This document shows positions 8,322-16,962 of a DNA stretch of 64,000 nt, piece after piece; within the stretch, counting starts at the first letter, position 1; every line of letters starts with the position of its first letter. The notes under the pieces are model-generated. The model was not told the origin of the DNA and did not search any database. It saw nothing but the letters and a program-made list of their open reading frames with translations. Source of the stretch: Rhizobium sp. LC145 (GTDB lineage Bacteria > Pseudomonadota > Alphaproteobacteria > Rhizobiales > Rhizobiaceae); NCBI RefSeq assembly GCF_001005825.1, contig NZ_LBHV01000004.1:248001-312000 (forward strand). The letters run 5' to 3'. The position numbers and the translations under genes are program-made.

Positions 8322-9164
8322 TCAAAGGCCCTGCGGCACCATGATCGTCGGCTTCCTGGGCAGCGTGCGCAGCGAAACGCGAAGCGTGCGTTCGCTCGCA
8401 TGGGCGATGTCGAACCTGCCGTCGAACATCGAGAGGAAGCGGTCGAGCGGCGGTCCCCAGCGGTGCATGGGCAGGATGAGCGCCGAGCGCAGCCGCTGCA
8501 CGACGCGGCTCATGCTGTCCGCACCCATGGTGAGCCCGCCGTCGACCGGCACCATGAGAACGTCGAGGCGGCCGATCTCGGTATAGTGGTCGTCGGTCAA
8601 TTCGTGATGCAGATGCCCGAGATGGCCAATGCACAGGCCGGCGATCTCGAAGATGAAGATCGAATTGCCGTTCTCCTCGAAATCGCCGCCCCATGAGCGG
8701 ATGTCGGTGGTGACGTTGCGGATATAGGCATCCCCCACCGCCAGGTTATGCTTGGCCATTTCTCCCGGCACATCGCTCCATCCATGCAACACATGTTCGA
8801 TCTCGGGATCGGGGTTGAGGGTGTAATGCGTCGAATGCGCCTTGTTCATCGTCACCACGTCTGGAAGACGATCGGGCTGATATGCGCCGCTGTAATCCGT
8901 CGCGATCCCGACGCCGCCGGGGGATTCGATGAAATAGGTCGAATGGCCGACGAAGGTGATCCTGACTTCCTCTCTGGCCGAAAGCGCGTCATCGCTCTTC
9001 GCTTGCGCCAGCAGGAGATCGGCCGGTTTGAGGCTCGCGAAGGTGACGTCGGGAAGCTTGCTGGCGATTGCATGGCACTGGCTGACGGGCGCATCCTGCG
9101 CGCTGGCCGCCGCTGCGAAGAGAAGAAAACCGGAAAATGCGAATGCGACGGTCCGCAGCATCAT
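8322..9164 (-). CDS. Secreted metallo-beta-lactamase-fold protein
   Basis: About 280 residues with a signal peptide (MMLRTVAFAFSGFLLFAAAASA, cleavage near residue 23). A shortened beta-lactamase-like metal site is suggested by FVGHSTYFIE, then CIGHLGHLHHELTD and a late ILPMHRWG. This resembles the L-ascorbate-6-phosphate lactonase-like/MBL-fold group rather than true beta-lactamases. I prefer the start at 9164 (or 9161) because GAGGGTGG immediately precedes it and the signal peptide begins there; a longer reading to 9248 would add an unlikely basic leader. Substrate unknown. Confidence 0.78.
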   Translation of the reverse strand: MMLRTVAFAFSGFLLFAAAASAQDAPVSQCHAIASKLPDVTFASLKPADLLLAQAKSDDALSAREEVRITFVGHSTYFIESPGGVGIATDYSGAYQPDRLPDVVTMNKAHSTHYTLNPDPEIEHVLHGWSDVPGEMAKHNLAVGDAYIRNVTTDIRSWGGDFEENGNSIFIFEIAGLCIGHLGHLHHELTDDHYTEIGRLDVLMVPVDGGLTMGADSMSRVVQRLRSALILPMHRWGPPLDRFLSMFDGRFDIAHASERTLRVSLRTLPRKPTIMVPQGL

Positions 9165-9206
9165 GCCACCCTCAAGTCCATTCAACGGCCAAGAAGATGC
9201 GGCAAT

Positions 9207-9234
9207 GCGAAAACCCGGTCCAGCCGGTTTTCGC
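9207..9234 (-). terminator. Probable terminator after the YmdB-type gene
   Basis: Inverted repeat GCGAAAACC (9207-9215) and GGTTTTCGC (9226-9234) with an inner loop that itself contains CGG/CCG. Read on the minus strand, the 3' arm contains TTTT. It separates the YmdB-type gene from the secreted MBL-fold gene. Confidence 0.45.
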
Positions 9235-9287
9235 CGGCCGGGCCTCACATTTCCGTCATTTCAGCGGTGGCGTACCCGCAAGCGGTG

Positions 9288-10112
9288 TCAGTTCCAGAAG
9301 TCCGGAATGCTCTCCGAAAGCCTCGGGCCGATCCTCAGCGGCGCGATCTTTTCCGCAAGTCCGGTTGAATCGGAAATCTCGATCCCGAGCCCACAGATTG
9401 TGGCCGGGCCGGTCGCGGCTTCGAAACGCCCCTTCGGCATCTTCGAGATGAAGCGGTTCAGCGGCTCCTCCTTGTCCATGCCGAGAGAAGAGTCGTAATC
9501 GCCGCACATGCCCGCATCGGTCATGTAGCCCGTGCCGCCGTTCAGGATCTGGCAATCGGCGGTCGGCACATGCGTGTGCGTTCCCACCACCAGGCTGGCG
9601 CGGCCGTCGACGAAATGCCCGAAGCATTGCTTCTCGCTCGTGGCCTCCGCATGGAAATCGAAGACGATCGCATCCGCCTGCTCCTTCAAGGGGCACGCGG
9701 CGAGGATCGCTTCGGCTGACTTGAAGGGATCGTCGAGTTCGGGATGCATGAAGACGCGCCCCATGATGTTGGCGACCAGCACGCGGGCGCCGTTGCGGGC
9801 ATAATAGATGCCCGAACCCCTGCCCGGCGTTCCGGCCGGATAGTTCGCAGGTCTCAGGAACTGGTCGTGCCGCTCGGAAAAGGAGACCGCCTCCTTCTGG
9901 TCCCAGACGTGGTTGCCGGTCGTCACCACGTCCGCACCGGCATTGACCGTCTCGAGGAAGATTTCCTCGGTGATGCCGAAGCCGCCGGCGGCGTTCTCGC
10001 CGTTGACGATGACGAAGTCCAGCTTCAGGTCGGAGACGAGGCCGGGGAGCTTTTCCCAGACCGCCGTGCGGCCGGTCTTGCCCACCATGTCCCCCAGGAA
10101 TAAAAGACGCAT
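9288..10112 (-). CDS. YmdB-family metallophosphoesterase (predicted cyclic-nucleotide phosphodiesterase)
   Basis: A 274-residue member of the TIGR00282/YmdB family; the Bacillus relative hydrolyses 2',3'-cyclic nucleotides and affects biofilm and sporulation decisions. Motifs: FLGDMVGKTGR at the N-terminus, VNGENAAGGFGIT, TTGNHVWDQKE, DFHAEATSEKQ, and VGTHTHVPTADCQIL with GTGYMTDAGMCGDYDS. These supply the metal ligands D, E, N and H. It follows the 5-FTHF cyclo-ligase gene after 11 nt, so they are likely one operon. A role in this organism is not established by context. Confidence 0.92.
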   Translation of the reverse strand: MRLLFLGDMVGKTGRTAVWEKLPGLVSDLKLDFVIVNGENAAGGFGITEEIFLETVNAGADVVTTGNHVWDQKEAVSFSERHDQFLRPANYPAGTPGRGSGIYYARNGARVLVANIMGRVFMHPELDDPFKSAEAILAACPLKEQADAIVFDFHAEATSEKQCFGHFVDGRASLVVGTHTHVPTADCQILNGGTGYMTDAGMCGDYDSSLGMDKEEPLNRFISKMPKGRFEAATGPATICGLGIEISDSTGLAEKIAPLRIGPRLSESIPDFWN

Positions 10113-10123
10113 ATCAATCCAAT

Positions 10124-10702
10124 CTACCGGCTGAAAGGCCGGAAACCGCTTTCGGTCAGGACGGCATTCAATCTGACGTCGTGATCTTCAGCGGGCACAA
10201 ATGCCACCTCCTGGCAATCGAATGCAATCCCGATCAGCAGCGGGTCCCGGCCTTTTTCGTGCAGCCGCCGGATGGCGCGGTCGTAATAACCACCCCCGTA
10301 GCCGATCCGATGACCCACCGCGTCGAAGGCCGAAAGGGGCACGAGCATGATGTCGGGCTCGAGTTCCGGCGCCTCCGGTCCGGGCCCTGAAGTGCCGAAA
10401 ACGCCCTTCACCAGTTCCGCGCCGCGGATGAGTTCGCGGAAGACGATGGTCTGCTTGTCCAGGATGACGGGAACGCAGATACGCGCGCCGCGATCCCTCA
10501 AGAGAGCCATCAGAGGCCGAATGTCGGCCTCCGAACGTATGGGAAGGAAGGCGGAAACGATCGTGCCCGGACGGATCTCGACTACCTCCTGCCCGAAAGC
10601 CACCATGGCAAGGCTCTTTTCGATGCGCTCTTCGGGCGGGATCGCGTCGCGCGCGGCAAGTCGCCCCTCCCTCAAGGCTGCCTTCCTGCGGCTCTCCGTC
10701 AT
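10124..10702 (-). CDS. 5-formyltetrahydrofolate cyclo-ligase
   Basis: ATP-dependent conversion of 5-formyl-THF to 5,10-methenyl-THF (folate one-carbon pool). From the ATG at 10702 the protein has 192 residues (MTESRRKAALREGRLAARDA). The ATP/substrate motif GYGGGYYDRAI is visible near 145-155, and KGVFGTSGPGPEAPELEPDIMLVP splits the conserved acidic substrate loop. The start shares one base with the stop of the CNNM-type gene (TGATG), which argues against the longer upstream reading. Proximity to 6S RNA and zapA mirrors the zapA-ssrS-fau (ygfA) order of gammaproteobacteria. Confidence 0.92.
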   Translation of the reverse strand: MTESRRKAALREGRLAARDAIPPEERIEKSLAMVAFGQEVVEIRPGTIVSAFLPIRSEADIRPLMALLRDRGARICVPVILDKQTIVFRELIRGAELVKGVFGTSGPGPEAPELEPDIMLVPLSAFDAVGHRIGYGGGYYDRAIRRLHEKGRDPLLIGIAFDCQEVAFVPAEDHDVRLNAVLTESGFRPFSR

Positions 10703-11982
10703 CAGTCGTCCGCCCGCCGCACGAGCAATTTGTCGATGCGGCGTCCGTCGAGATCGATCACCTCGAAGCACCAGCCGTCCTTTACGAAGCTCTCGCCGAG
10801 TTCGGGAATATGCTTCAACTCGTCCAGCACGAAGCCGGCGACCGTCTCGTAGTCAGGATCATTGCCCAGCGAGAAGCCCATCTGGTCGGAGAACTCGTCG
10901 ACCGGCATCCAGCCGGCAATCAGGAACGAACCGTCATCGCGCGGCACGATGGCAGGCTCCTGCTCCTCGTCTTCCTGGAAGACGCCGGTAATGGCCTCCA
11001 GCACGTCGCCGGAGGTGATGATGCCTTCGAAATGGCCGTATTCGTCATAGACCAGCACCATATGGGCCGGCGCGCGCCGAAGCGCCTGGATCACGTCGAG
11101 CGCCCCGGTCAGATCCGAGACCACCGGCGCGTCGCGCATGATGTTCTTGATATCGAACAGCTTGCCGCCGGCCATGAAATCATAGGCATCCTTGACGAAA
11201 AGCACGCCAACGATTTCGTCGGAACTGCCCTTGCGCACCGGCAGGCGGGAACGGGTCGTCGCCCTGAGCTGCGTCCGGAGTTCTTCCGGATCGTCCTCGG
11301 TATCGACCACCTCGACGTCGCGACGCGGCGTCATCAGGCCGCGCGCGGTACGGTCGGCAAGCCGCATGACGCCCGAGATCATCGCCGATTCCTCGTTCTC
11401 GATCACGCCGGCGCTCTGCGCCTCGGCAAGCACGGTGCGGATCTCCTCGTCCGTCACCCGGTCGCCGGTCTCCCCCCTCTGCCCCAGAAGTCGCAGCACT
11501 GTCCGGCCGGAAACGTCGAGGAACCAGACGATCGGCGCTGCGAATGTCGCGAGCAATTTCATGGCGGGTGCGACACGCGCCGCGACCGCCTCCGGTGCGC
11601 GCAACGCGATCTGCTTCGGCACGAGTTCGCCGACGATCAACGAGAGATAGGTGATGGCGACCACGACCGAGCCGACGCCGAGCGCATCCGCCGCGCTTGT
11701 CGAAAGGCCCTGGACCTGCAGCCAGTTGCTGAAGCGGGCGCCAAGCGTCGCGCCCGAGAAGGCGCCGGACAGAATGCCGACGAGGGTAATGCCGATCTGA
11801 ACACTGGAAAGAAAGCGGCCCGGATCTTCCGCAAGCCGTATGGCGGTCGCCGCCCCCCGGTTGCCCTGCTCGGCCATGACTTTCAGACGTATGGGGCGGG
11901 ATGAGACGACGGCAAGTTCCGACATTGCGAGGACACCGTTCAAAACGGTGAGAGCAATGACGATGAATATTTCAGTTAACAA
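10702..11982 (-). CDS. CNNM/CorC-type membrane protein with CBS pair
   Basis: Predicted inner-membrane cation efflux-type protein (often annotated hemolysin family). The N-terminal DUF21 domain has three to four membrane spans (IFIVIALTVLNGVLAMSELAVV, IGITLVGILSGAF, VVVAITYLSLIVGELVPKQIAL). Two CBS motifs follow (MTPRRDVEVVDTEDDPEE; VSDLTGALDVIQALRRAPAH), then a C-terminal CorC/HlyC domain. I place the start at the TTG at 11982 (LLTEIFIVIALTV), where the membrane segment begins; an ATG at 12090 would add a 36-residue leader unlike the family. The stop shares a base with the cyclo-ligase start. The transported ion is uncertain (Mg or Na). Confidence 0.85.
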   Translation of the reverse strand: MLTEIFIVIALTVLNGVLAMSELAVVSSRPIRLKVMAEQGNRGAATAIRLAEDPGRFLSSVQIGITLVGILSGAFSGATLGARFSNWLQVQGLSTSAADALGVGSVVVAITYLSLIVGELVPKQIALRAPEAVAARVAPAMKLLATFAAPIVWFLDVSGRTVLRLLGQRGETGDRVTDEEIRTVLAEAQSAGVIENEESAMISGVMRLADRTARGLMTPRRDVEVVDTEDDPEELRTQLRATTRSRLPVRKGSSDEIVGVLFVKDAYDFMAGGKLFDIKNIMRDAPVVSDLTGALDVIQALRRAPAHMVLVYDEYGHFEGIITSGDVLEAITGVFQEDEEQEPAIVPRDDGSFLIAGWMPVDEFSDQMGFSLGNDPDYETVAGFVLDELKHIPELGESFVKDGWCFEVIDLDGRRIDKLLVRRADD

Positions 11983-12096
11983 GAGAAGCTCTTTAGCTGG
12001 GACAATATCCTGCGCACGAAACAGTTCACCGCTTCGAAGGCCATGCCGCTGCAAAACGGCGGGCAATCCTGGAAACGATGTTTCGCGCACAGTTCA

Positions 12097-12116
12097 GAAA
12101 ACCGGAGCCGGTTTTC
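12097..12116. repeat. Short perfect palindrome upstream of the CNNM-type gene
   Basis: GAAAACCGG-AG-CCGGTTTTC in the gap between the 6S RNA gene and the CNNM-type gene. It can form a hairpin on either strand and may act as a terminator of the 6S transcript or as a protein site. The rest of 11983-12310 shows no convincing gene. Confidence 0.35.
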
Positions 12117-12309
12117 GGAGCTATGCACCTTCACTCGGGCCCGATCATAGGGGGGCAACCCGGCCAATGCAATGCTTGGAACAAAAAGCGGAAGGAATGT
12201 TTGGGAGATAATGCCTCAAGCCGGTGAAACCCGACGGCACAGCCGGTTCGCGGACGCCGTGAAAGGAGGATGCCACGGCCTCACGAAACTCGAAAAAGAA
12301 GAAAGCGCG

Positions 12310-12463
12310 ATCCACGGCAACCGATGGAGATTTACGATCCTGGGCGCCTACAAACGTAGGTGGGCACCGTGTGTCCAAGCCCACGGGCCTGGTCAGGGAC
12401 AGCTCCCTTTGGATCGAGTATGGCCCCAGGGATTGTGGTTCCTGTCGAGAGGCGCAGACCGCG
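12310..12463 (-). ncRNA. ssrS: 6S RNA
   Basis: Regulatory RNA that binds the housekeeping RNA polymerase. Position: directly downstream of zapA on the same strand and close to the 5-FTHF cyclo-ligase gene, the conserved 6S neighbourhood. Structure read by eye: an apical arm closed by CCAC/GUGG and CCUGG/CCAGG with a GGGA-GCUG-UCCC tip hairpin; a large internal bubble with CUCGACAGG on the 5' side and a small CCUACG/GUAGG-type hairpin on the 3' side; and a closing GCGCC/GGCGC stem. A TATATT -10 element at 12474-12469 (minus) places the start near 12463. The 3' end is approximate. No protein gene on either strand fits this stretch. Confidence 0.75.
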
Positions 12464-12529
12464 TTCGCAATATAAGGGCGAAGCTTGATTTGCGCCAGTG
12501 GCGCCTATTGATTTTTCCTCATGGCCGGA

Positions 12530-12907
12530 TCAATTGACCGTTGCGGCAACACGGCCGTTGAGCTTGGCCGTCAGCCCGTTGAGCCGCACGGCGAGGTCGC
12601 TGAGCGCCAGCGCCACGGCCTCGTCGCTGCGCTGCTGCACTTCCAGGGCGCCGTCGCGATTGGACGCGAGCGAAGCGATCTCGCCTTCCAGCGCCGCGAT
12701 CTTGCGCGTCATTTCCGAAAGCTCGTCCATGATCATGATGCCGGCCATCACCGTGATGCGCAGATCGCCGATTTCTCCGAACTGCCCCTTGAGATGACCC
12801 ACATAGCTGTCGAAGCGATCGGCGAGTTCGGCCAGGTGATTCTCCTGCCCCTCCTCGCAGGCCATGCGATAGGCCTTGCCGTCGATCGTCACCGTAACCT
12901 GGGCCAT
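12530..12907 (-). CDS. zapA: Cell division protein ZapA
   Basis: Z-ring-associated protein that cross-links FtsZ filaments. The 125 residues show the N-terminal globular domain (AQVTVTIDGKAYRMACEEGQE, split) with NHLAELADRFD, then the long dimerisation helix with RITVMAGIMIMDELSE and the coiled-coil tail. It follows the DUF4164 gene after 13 nt on the same strand. The 6S RNA gene lies just downstream, as in many proteobacteria. Confidence 0.93.
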   Translation of the reverse strand: MAQVTVTIDGKAYRMACEEGQENHLAELADRFDSYVGHLKGQFGEIGDLRITVMAGIMIMDELSEMTRKIAALEGEIASLASNRDGALEVQQRSDEAVALALSDLAVRLNGLTAKLNGRVAATVN

Positions 12908-12920
12908 CCCATATCCTCGT

Positions 12921-13193
12921 TTAACGATCCAGCACGGCGCGGATCGTCTCCATCGCCGTCACCAACCGCCGGGAAACCTCCCGGTTGACCTCTTCCAGAC
13001 GGTTCGCCCTGAATTGCGACTGGTCGAGTTCCTGTGCGAGCCTTGCCCGGTCGGCATGCACCCGCTTTACCTCGCCCTCGACATCGCTGTTCATGCGCTG
13101 TCGCTCGATGCGCATATCGACGGCGTTCTCCAGGCCCCCGATTGCTGCCTTGAGTTCCGAAATCGCCTGCTCCACCGTCTTTTCCGCGGGCAT
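12921..13193 (-). CDS. DUF4164-type small coiled-coil protein
   Basis: A 90-residue, mostly helical, highly charged protein (AISELKAAIGGLENAVDMR; ARLAQELDQSQFRANRLEEV). It matches the small alphaproteobacterial family usually found immediately upstream of zapA. The spacing of 13 nt to zapA and common strand suggest an operon and a possible role in division or envelope, but no function is known to me. The start has good family length; there is no signal peptide. Confidence 0.8.
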   Translation of the reverse strand: MPAEKTVEQAISELKAAIGGLENAVDMRIERQRMNSDVEGEVKRVHADRARLAQELDQSQFRANRLEEVNREVSRRLVTAMETIRAVLDR

Positions 13194-13519
13194 CCACTTT
13201 TTTCCGCTGCTGGCACCGAGGGCTGGCCGAATCGTGAAGCCGCCCTTTCCGACATGACGCGAGACTAGTCCCCGTCACGAAACCGGTCAACAAACCCGCG
13301 GTTAAGTGCCTGTCCTACCTGTGGATCACCGCTTTTTTCGAAGTATTGCAAGCACTCGCCATGCCTGCTCATAATTCAAGCAGGCTGCGGGATTGTTGGC
13401 CAAGAGGCCCTTTTCCGGGGCGCAGTTTTATTGACTTGCGCGTTGCACCTGCTAAGGATCACCCGCTTTCATACGGTCCTCTCCCAGACCGTGATCGACA
13501 CCGGAAAAACGGATTAGCC
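13194..13519 (+). promoter_or_regulatory. Intergenic region with tkt promoter
   Basis: 326-nt gap between the divergent DUF4164 and tkt genes. A plausible promoter is TTGACT at 13431-13436 and TAAGGA at 13453-13458 with a 16-nt spacer, giving a leader of about 55 nt before the tkt ATG. The remainder contains no recognisable gene. The stretch 13260-13400 would also hold the promoter for the DUF4164-zapA operon, but I see no clear elements for it. Confidence 0.45.
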
Positions 13520-15502
13520 ATGACCTCTCGCGACAAACATAACCGGATGGCGAATGCGATCCGATTCCTTGCCATGGATGCTGTGGAAAAGGCCAATTCC
13601 GGCCATCCCGGCCTTCCGATGGGCGCGGCCGACATCGCGACGGTTCTCTTCACGCGCTACCTGAAATTCGACCCGAAGAACCCGCTCTGGCCCGATCGCG
13701 ACCGCTTCGTTCTGTCCGCCGGCCACGGCTCGATGCTGCTCTATTCTCTCCTCTACCTCACCGGCTACGAGGATATGACGATCGAGGATCTGAAGCAGTT
13801 CCGCCAGCTCGGTTCGAAGACCGCCGGCCATCCGGAATACGGCCACGCCTCGGGCATCGAGACCACCACGGGTCCGCTCGGCCAGGGCATTGCCAACGCC
13901 GTCGGCATGGCGATCGCCGAGCGCAAGCTCGAAACCGAATTCGGCAGCGATCTGCAGAGCCACCATACCTATGCGCTGTGCGGCGACGGCTGCCTCATGG
14001 AAGGCATCAGCCAGGAGGCGATCACGCTCGCCGGCCACCTGAAGCTCAACAAGCTCGTCCTCTTCTGGGACAACAACTCCATCACCATCGACGGCGCCGT
14101 TTCGCTGGCCGACTCGACCGACCAGGTCGCCCGCTTCAAGGCCGCCAACTGGAACACGATCGCCATCGACGGCCACGACATCGACCAGATCGCGGCCGCG
14201 ATCGAAGAGGCGCAGAAATCGGATCGCCCGACCTTCATCGCCTGCAAGACCGTCATCGGCTTCGGCGCTCCGAACAAGGCCGGCACCCACAAGGTCCACG
14301 GCGCGCCGCTCGGTGCGGAAGAAATCGCCGCCACCCGCAAGGCGCTGAACTGGGAGGCGGAAGCCTTCACCGTTCCCGCCGACGTGCTGGATGCCTGGCG
14401 CCTCGCCGGTCTGCGCTCCACCAAGGCCCGCAAGGAATGGGAAGAGCGCCTTGCCGCCACCGCCCCGGAGAAGAAGGCGGAATTCGTGCGGCGCTTCGCC
14501 GGCGACCTGCCGGGCGGCTTCGACAGCGCCATTGACGCCTTCAAGAAGAAGGTCGCCGAGAACAACCCGACGGTCGCCACCCGCAAGGCGTCCGAGGACA
14601 CGCTCGAGATCATCAACAGCATCGTCACCGAGACGATCGGCGGATCGGCGGATCTGACGCCGTCCAACAACACCAAGACCAGCCAGATGAAGTCGATCAC
14701 CCCGACCGATTTCACCGGCCGCTACGTGCATTGGGGCATCCGCGAGCATGCCATGGCCGCCGCCATGAACGGCATCGCGCTTCACGGCGGCCTCATCCCC
14801 TATTCCGGCGGCTTCCTAATCTTCTCCGATTACTGCCGTCCCTCGGTTCGCCTCGCCGCACTCATGGGCATCCGCGTCGTCCACGTCTGGACGCATGATT
14901 CCATCGGCGTCGGCGAAGACGGCCCGACCCACCAGCCGGTCGAGCATCTGGCGGCACTCCGCGCCATCCCCAACCTGCTCCTCTTCCGCCCGGCCGACGA
15001 GACCGAAACGGCGGAATGCTGGCAGCTCGCGCTGAAGGAGAAGCACCGCCCGTCCGGCCTGGCTCTCACCCGCCAGAACCTGACGCCGGCGCGCAAGGAA
15101 TACGAAGAGAAGAACCTCTGCGCCTATGGCGCCTACGAGCTGATTTCGGCAAGCGATGCCAAGGTTTCGATCTTCGCTTCCGGCTCGGAAGTCGAGATCG
15201 CCATCAAGGCTCAGGGCGTGCTGGAGCAGAAGGGCATCCCGACGCGCGTCGTCTCCGTGCCCTGCGTCGAGCTCTTCGCCGAACAATCGGAAGATTATAT
15301 CGAGGCGATCATCGGCCATGCGCCGGTCAAGATTGCCGTAGAGGCTGCCGTCCGTGAGGGCTGGGACCACATCATCGGCTCCGACGGCGTCTTCATCGGC
15401 ATGAAGTCCTTCGGCGCCTCCGGCCCCGCCAAGGAGCTGTTCAAGCACTTCGGCATCACCGCGGAAGCGGTTGTCGCCGCTGCTGAACAGCGTCTCGGCT
15501 GA
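13520..15502 (+). CDS. tkt: Transketolase
   Basis: Thiamine-diphosphate enzyme transferring two-carbon units between sugar phosphates (pentose phosphate and Calvin-type rearrangements). From the ATG at 13520 ([20 protein letters not shown]) it has 660 residues, normal length. Visible: [18 protein letters not shown], the ThDP motif from [11 protein letters not shown] to [11 protein letters not shown] (about 154-187), and the pyrimidine-domain [18 protein letters not shown] with [17 protein letters not shown]. It is the first gene of a tkt-gap-(antiporter)-pgk-fda cluster of central carbon genes. A longer start at 13346 has no support. Confidence 0.97.
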   Translation: MTSRDKHNRMANAIRFLAMDAVEKANSGHPGLPMGAADIATVLFTRYLKFDPKNPLWPDRDRFVLSAGHGSMLLYSLLYLTGYEDMTIEDLKQFRQLGSKTAGHPEYGHASGIETTTGPLGQGIANAVGMAIAERKLETEFGSDLQSHHTYALCGDGCLMEGISQEAITLAGHLKLNKLVLFWDNNSITIDGAVSLADSTDQVARFKAANWNTIAIDGHDIDQIAAAIEEAQKSDRPTFIACKTVIGFGAPNKAGTHKVHGAPLGAEEIAATRKALNWEAEAFTVPADVLDAWRLAGLRSTKARKEWEERLAATAPEKKAEFVRRFAGDLPGGFDSAIDAFKKKVAENNPTVATRKASEDTLEIINSIVTETIGGSADLTPSNNTKTSQMKSITPTDFTGRYVHWGIREHAMAAAMNGIALHGGLIPYSGGFLIFSDYCRPSVRLAALMGIRVVHVWTHDSIGVGEDGPTHQPVEHLAALRAIPNLLLFRPADETETAECWQLALKEKHRPSGLALTRQNLTPARKEYEEKNLCAYGAYELISASDAKVSIFASGSEVEIAIKAQGVLEQKGIPTRVVSVPCVELFAEQSEDYIEAIIGHAPVKIAVEAAVREGWDHIIGSDGVFIGMKSFGASGPAKELFKHFGITAEAVVAAAEQRLG

Positions 15503-15544
15503 CGCAACAACGTGAAGATTTGAGAACAAGCGGGAGTTTGTGAA

Positions 15545-16555
15545 ATGACTGTGAAAGTGAGCATCAACGGCTTCGGCCGCATCGGCCGCAACATCCTGCG
15601 CGCCATCGTCGAATCCGGCCGCACCGACATCGTAGTGGTGTCCATCAACGATCTCGGCCCCGTCGAGACCAATGCTCACCTGCTGCGCTACGACTCCATC
15701 CACGGTCGTTTCCCGGCCGAGGTGAAGGTCGAGGGCGACACCATCACCATCAACAACGGCAGGCCGATCAAGGTCACCGCGATCAAGGACCCGGCAACCC
15801 TGCCGCACAGGGAACTCGGCGTCGATATCGCGATGGAATGCACGGGCATCTTCACCGCGCGTGAAAAGGCCGCAGCACACCTGACCGCCGGCGCCAAGCG
15901 CGTCCTCGTCTCGGCCCCGGCCGAAGGCGCTGACCTGACGGTCGTCTATGGCGTCAACCATGACCAGCTCACCAGCGAGCACATGGTCATCTCCAATGCG
16001 TCCTGCACCACGAACTGCCTGGTTCCGGTCGTGAAGGTTCTTGACGACGCAGTGGGCATCGACCACGGCTTCATGACCACGATCCACTCCTACACGAACG
16101 ATCAGCCCTCGCTCGACCAGATGCACAAGGATCTGTACCGCGCCCGCGCTGCCGCTCTGTCGATGATCCCGACCTCCACCGGCGCCGCCAAGGCCGTCGG
16201 CCTCGTCCTGCCGCACCTCAAGGGCAAGCTCGACGGCACGTCGATCCGCGTTCCGACCCCGAACGTCTCGGTCGTCGACTTCAAGTTCGTCGCCAAGAAG
16301 GCAACCACGGTCCAGGAAATCAACGAGACCATCAAGGCCGCCGCCAACGGCAAGCTGAAGGGCGTCCTCGGCTACACGGAAGAGCCGCTCGTCTCCCGCG
16401 ACTTCAACCACGACAACCACTCCTCGATCTTCGCGATCGACCAGACCAAGGTCATGGAAGGCAACTTCGTGCGTATCCTCACCTGGTACGACAACGAATG
16501 GGGCTTCTCCAACCGCATGAACGACACCGCGGTCGCTTTCGCGAAGCTGATCTGA
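15545..16555 (+). CDS. gap: Glyceraldehyde-3-phosphate dehydrogenase, type I
   Basis: Oxidative phosphorylation of glyceraldehyde-3-phosphate with NAD(P). The 336 residues carry the Rossmann motif [10 protein letters not shown] at about 7-16 and the catalytic block SNASCTTNC with C154; the conserved [12 protein letters not shown] is near the C-terminus. AAGCGGGAG precedes the ATG. It lies 42 nt after tkt, so the two are probably co-transcribed. An intergenic repeat separates the stop from a strong terminator at 16726-16766. Confidence 0.97.
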   Translation: MTVKVSINGFGRIGRNILRAIVESGRTDIVVVSINDLGPVETNAHLLRYDSIHGRFPAEVKVEGDTITINNGRPIKVTAIKDPATLPHRELGVDIAMECTGIFTAREKAAAHLTAGAKRVLVSAPAEGADLTVVYGVNHDQLTSEHMVISNASCTTNCLVPVVKVLDDAVGIDHGFMTTIHSYTNDQPSLDQMHKDLYRARAAALSMIPTSTGAAKAVGLVLPHLKGKLDGTSIRVPTPNVSVVDFKFVAKKATTVQEINETIKAAANGKLKGVLGYTEEPLVSRDFNHDNHSSIFAIDQTKVMEGNFVRILTWYDNEWGFSNRMNDTAVAFAKLI

Positions 16556-16562
16556 TCCTTCC

Positions 16563-16727
16563 TATCGATTGCCCCTCATCCGCCTGCCGGCACCTTCTCC
16601 CCGTTCTGACGGGGAGAAGGACATACGCCTCGATGGTCCGCCATATCCGCAACGTCGAGTGTGGCACGTCCCCTCTCCCCGCAAGCGGGGAGAGGGTTAG
16701 GGTGGGGGGCAATTTCATCCAGTAAAG
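16563..16727. repeat. RIME-like intergenic repeat (copy B)
   Basis: About 165 nt. It begins TTGCCCCTCATCCGCCTGCC and ends with GGTTAGGGTGGGGGGCAA, so the termini are imperfect inverted repeats of each other. Two internal palindromes (CTTCTCCCCGTTCTGACGGG and CTCTCCCCGCAAGCGGGGAG) form hairpins. It shares both ends with the copy at 53512-53747, which has an inner insertion. It sits between the gap stop and the gap terminator. Confidence 0.75.
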
Positions 16728-16766
16728 AAGAGCGGGCCGGAAAATCTCCGGCCCGCTCTTCTTTTT
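16726..16766 (+). terminator. Rho-independent terminator for gap
   Basis: Perfect 15-bp stem (AGAAGAGCGGGCCGG and CCGGCCCGCTCTTCT, loop of 7 nt) followed by TTTTCG. It lies 170 nt beyond the gap stop because a repeat element occupies the space between. Confidence 0.85.
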
Positions 16767-16962
16767 CGTTGCCTGCCCTTCTCTTGCCGGAATTGTTCCT
16801 GCCTAATCAGGTCATTGTCCGATTCCCCGGCGCTCCCGCCGGAATCCGCCTCATACCTCAGCGTCGCCCGGCGACAACGGCACGGTGCCCGCCATTGGCG
16901 GGTGCTGGGAGGCGGGAATCGTGCGGACGGCATGGGCTGTGTGTGAAGGAAGGAACGGCTTC

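Noticed and set aside
12145-12537. Short ORFs on both strands across the 6S RNA region
   Set aside because: They lack ribosome sites and family resemblance and overlap a structured RNA with a good promoter.
13514-16420. Very long minus-strand ORFs of 423 and 534 codons opposite tkt and gap
   Set aside because: They are antisense to two strongly conserved enzymes, have low-complexity Arg/Gly/Asp/Val-rich translations and lack family motifs; long shadow frames are expected in GC-rich DNA.
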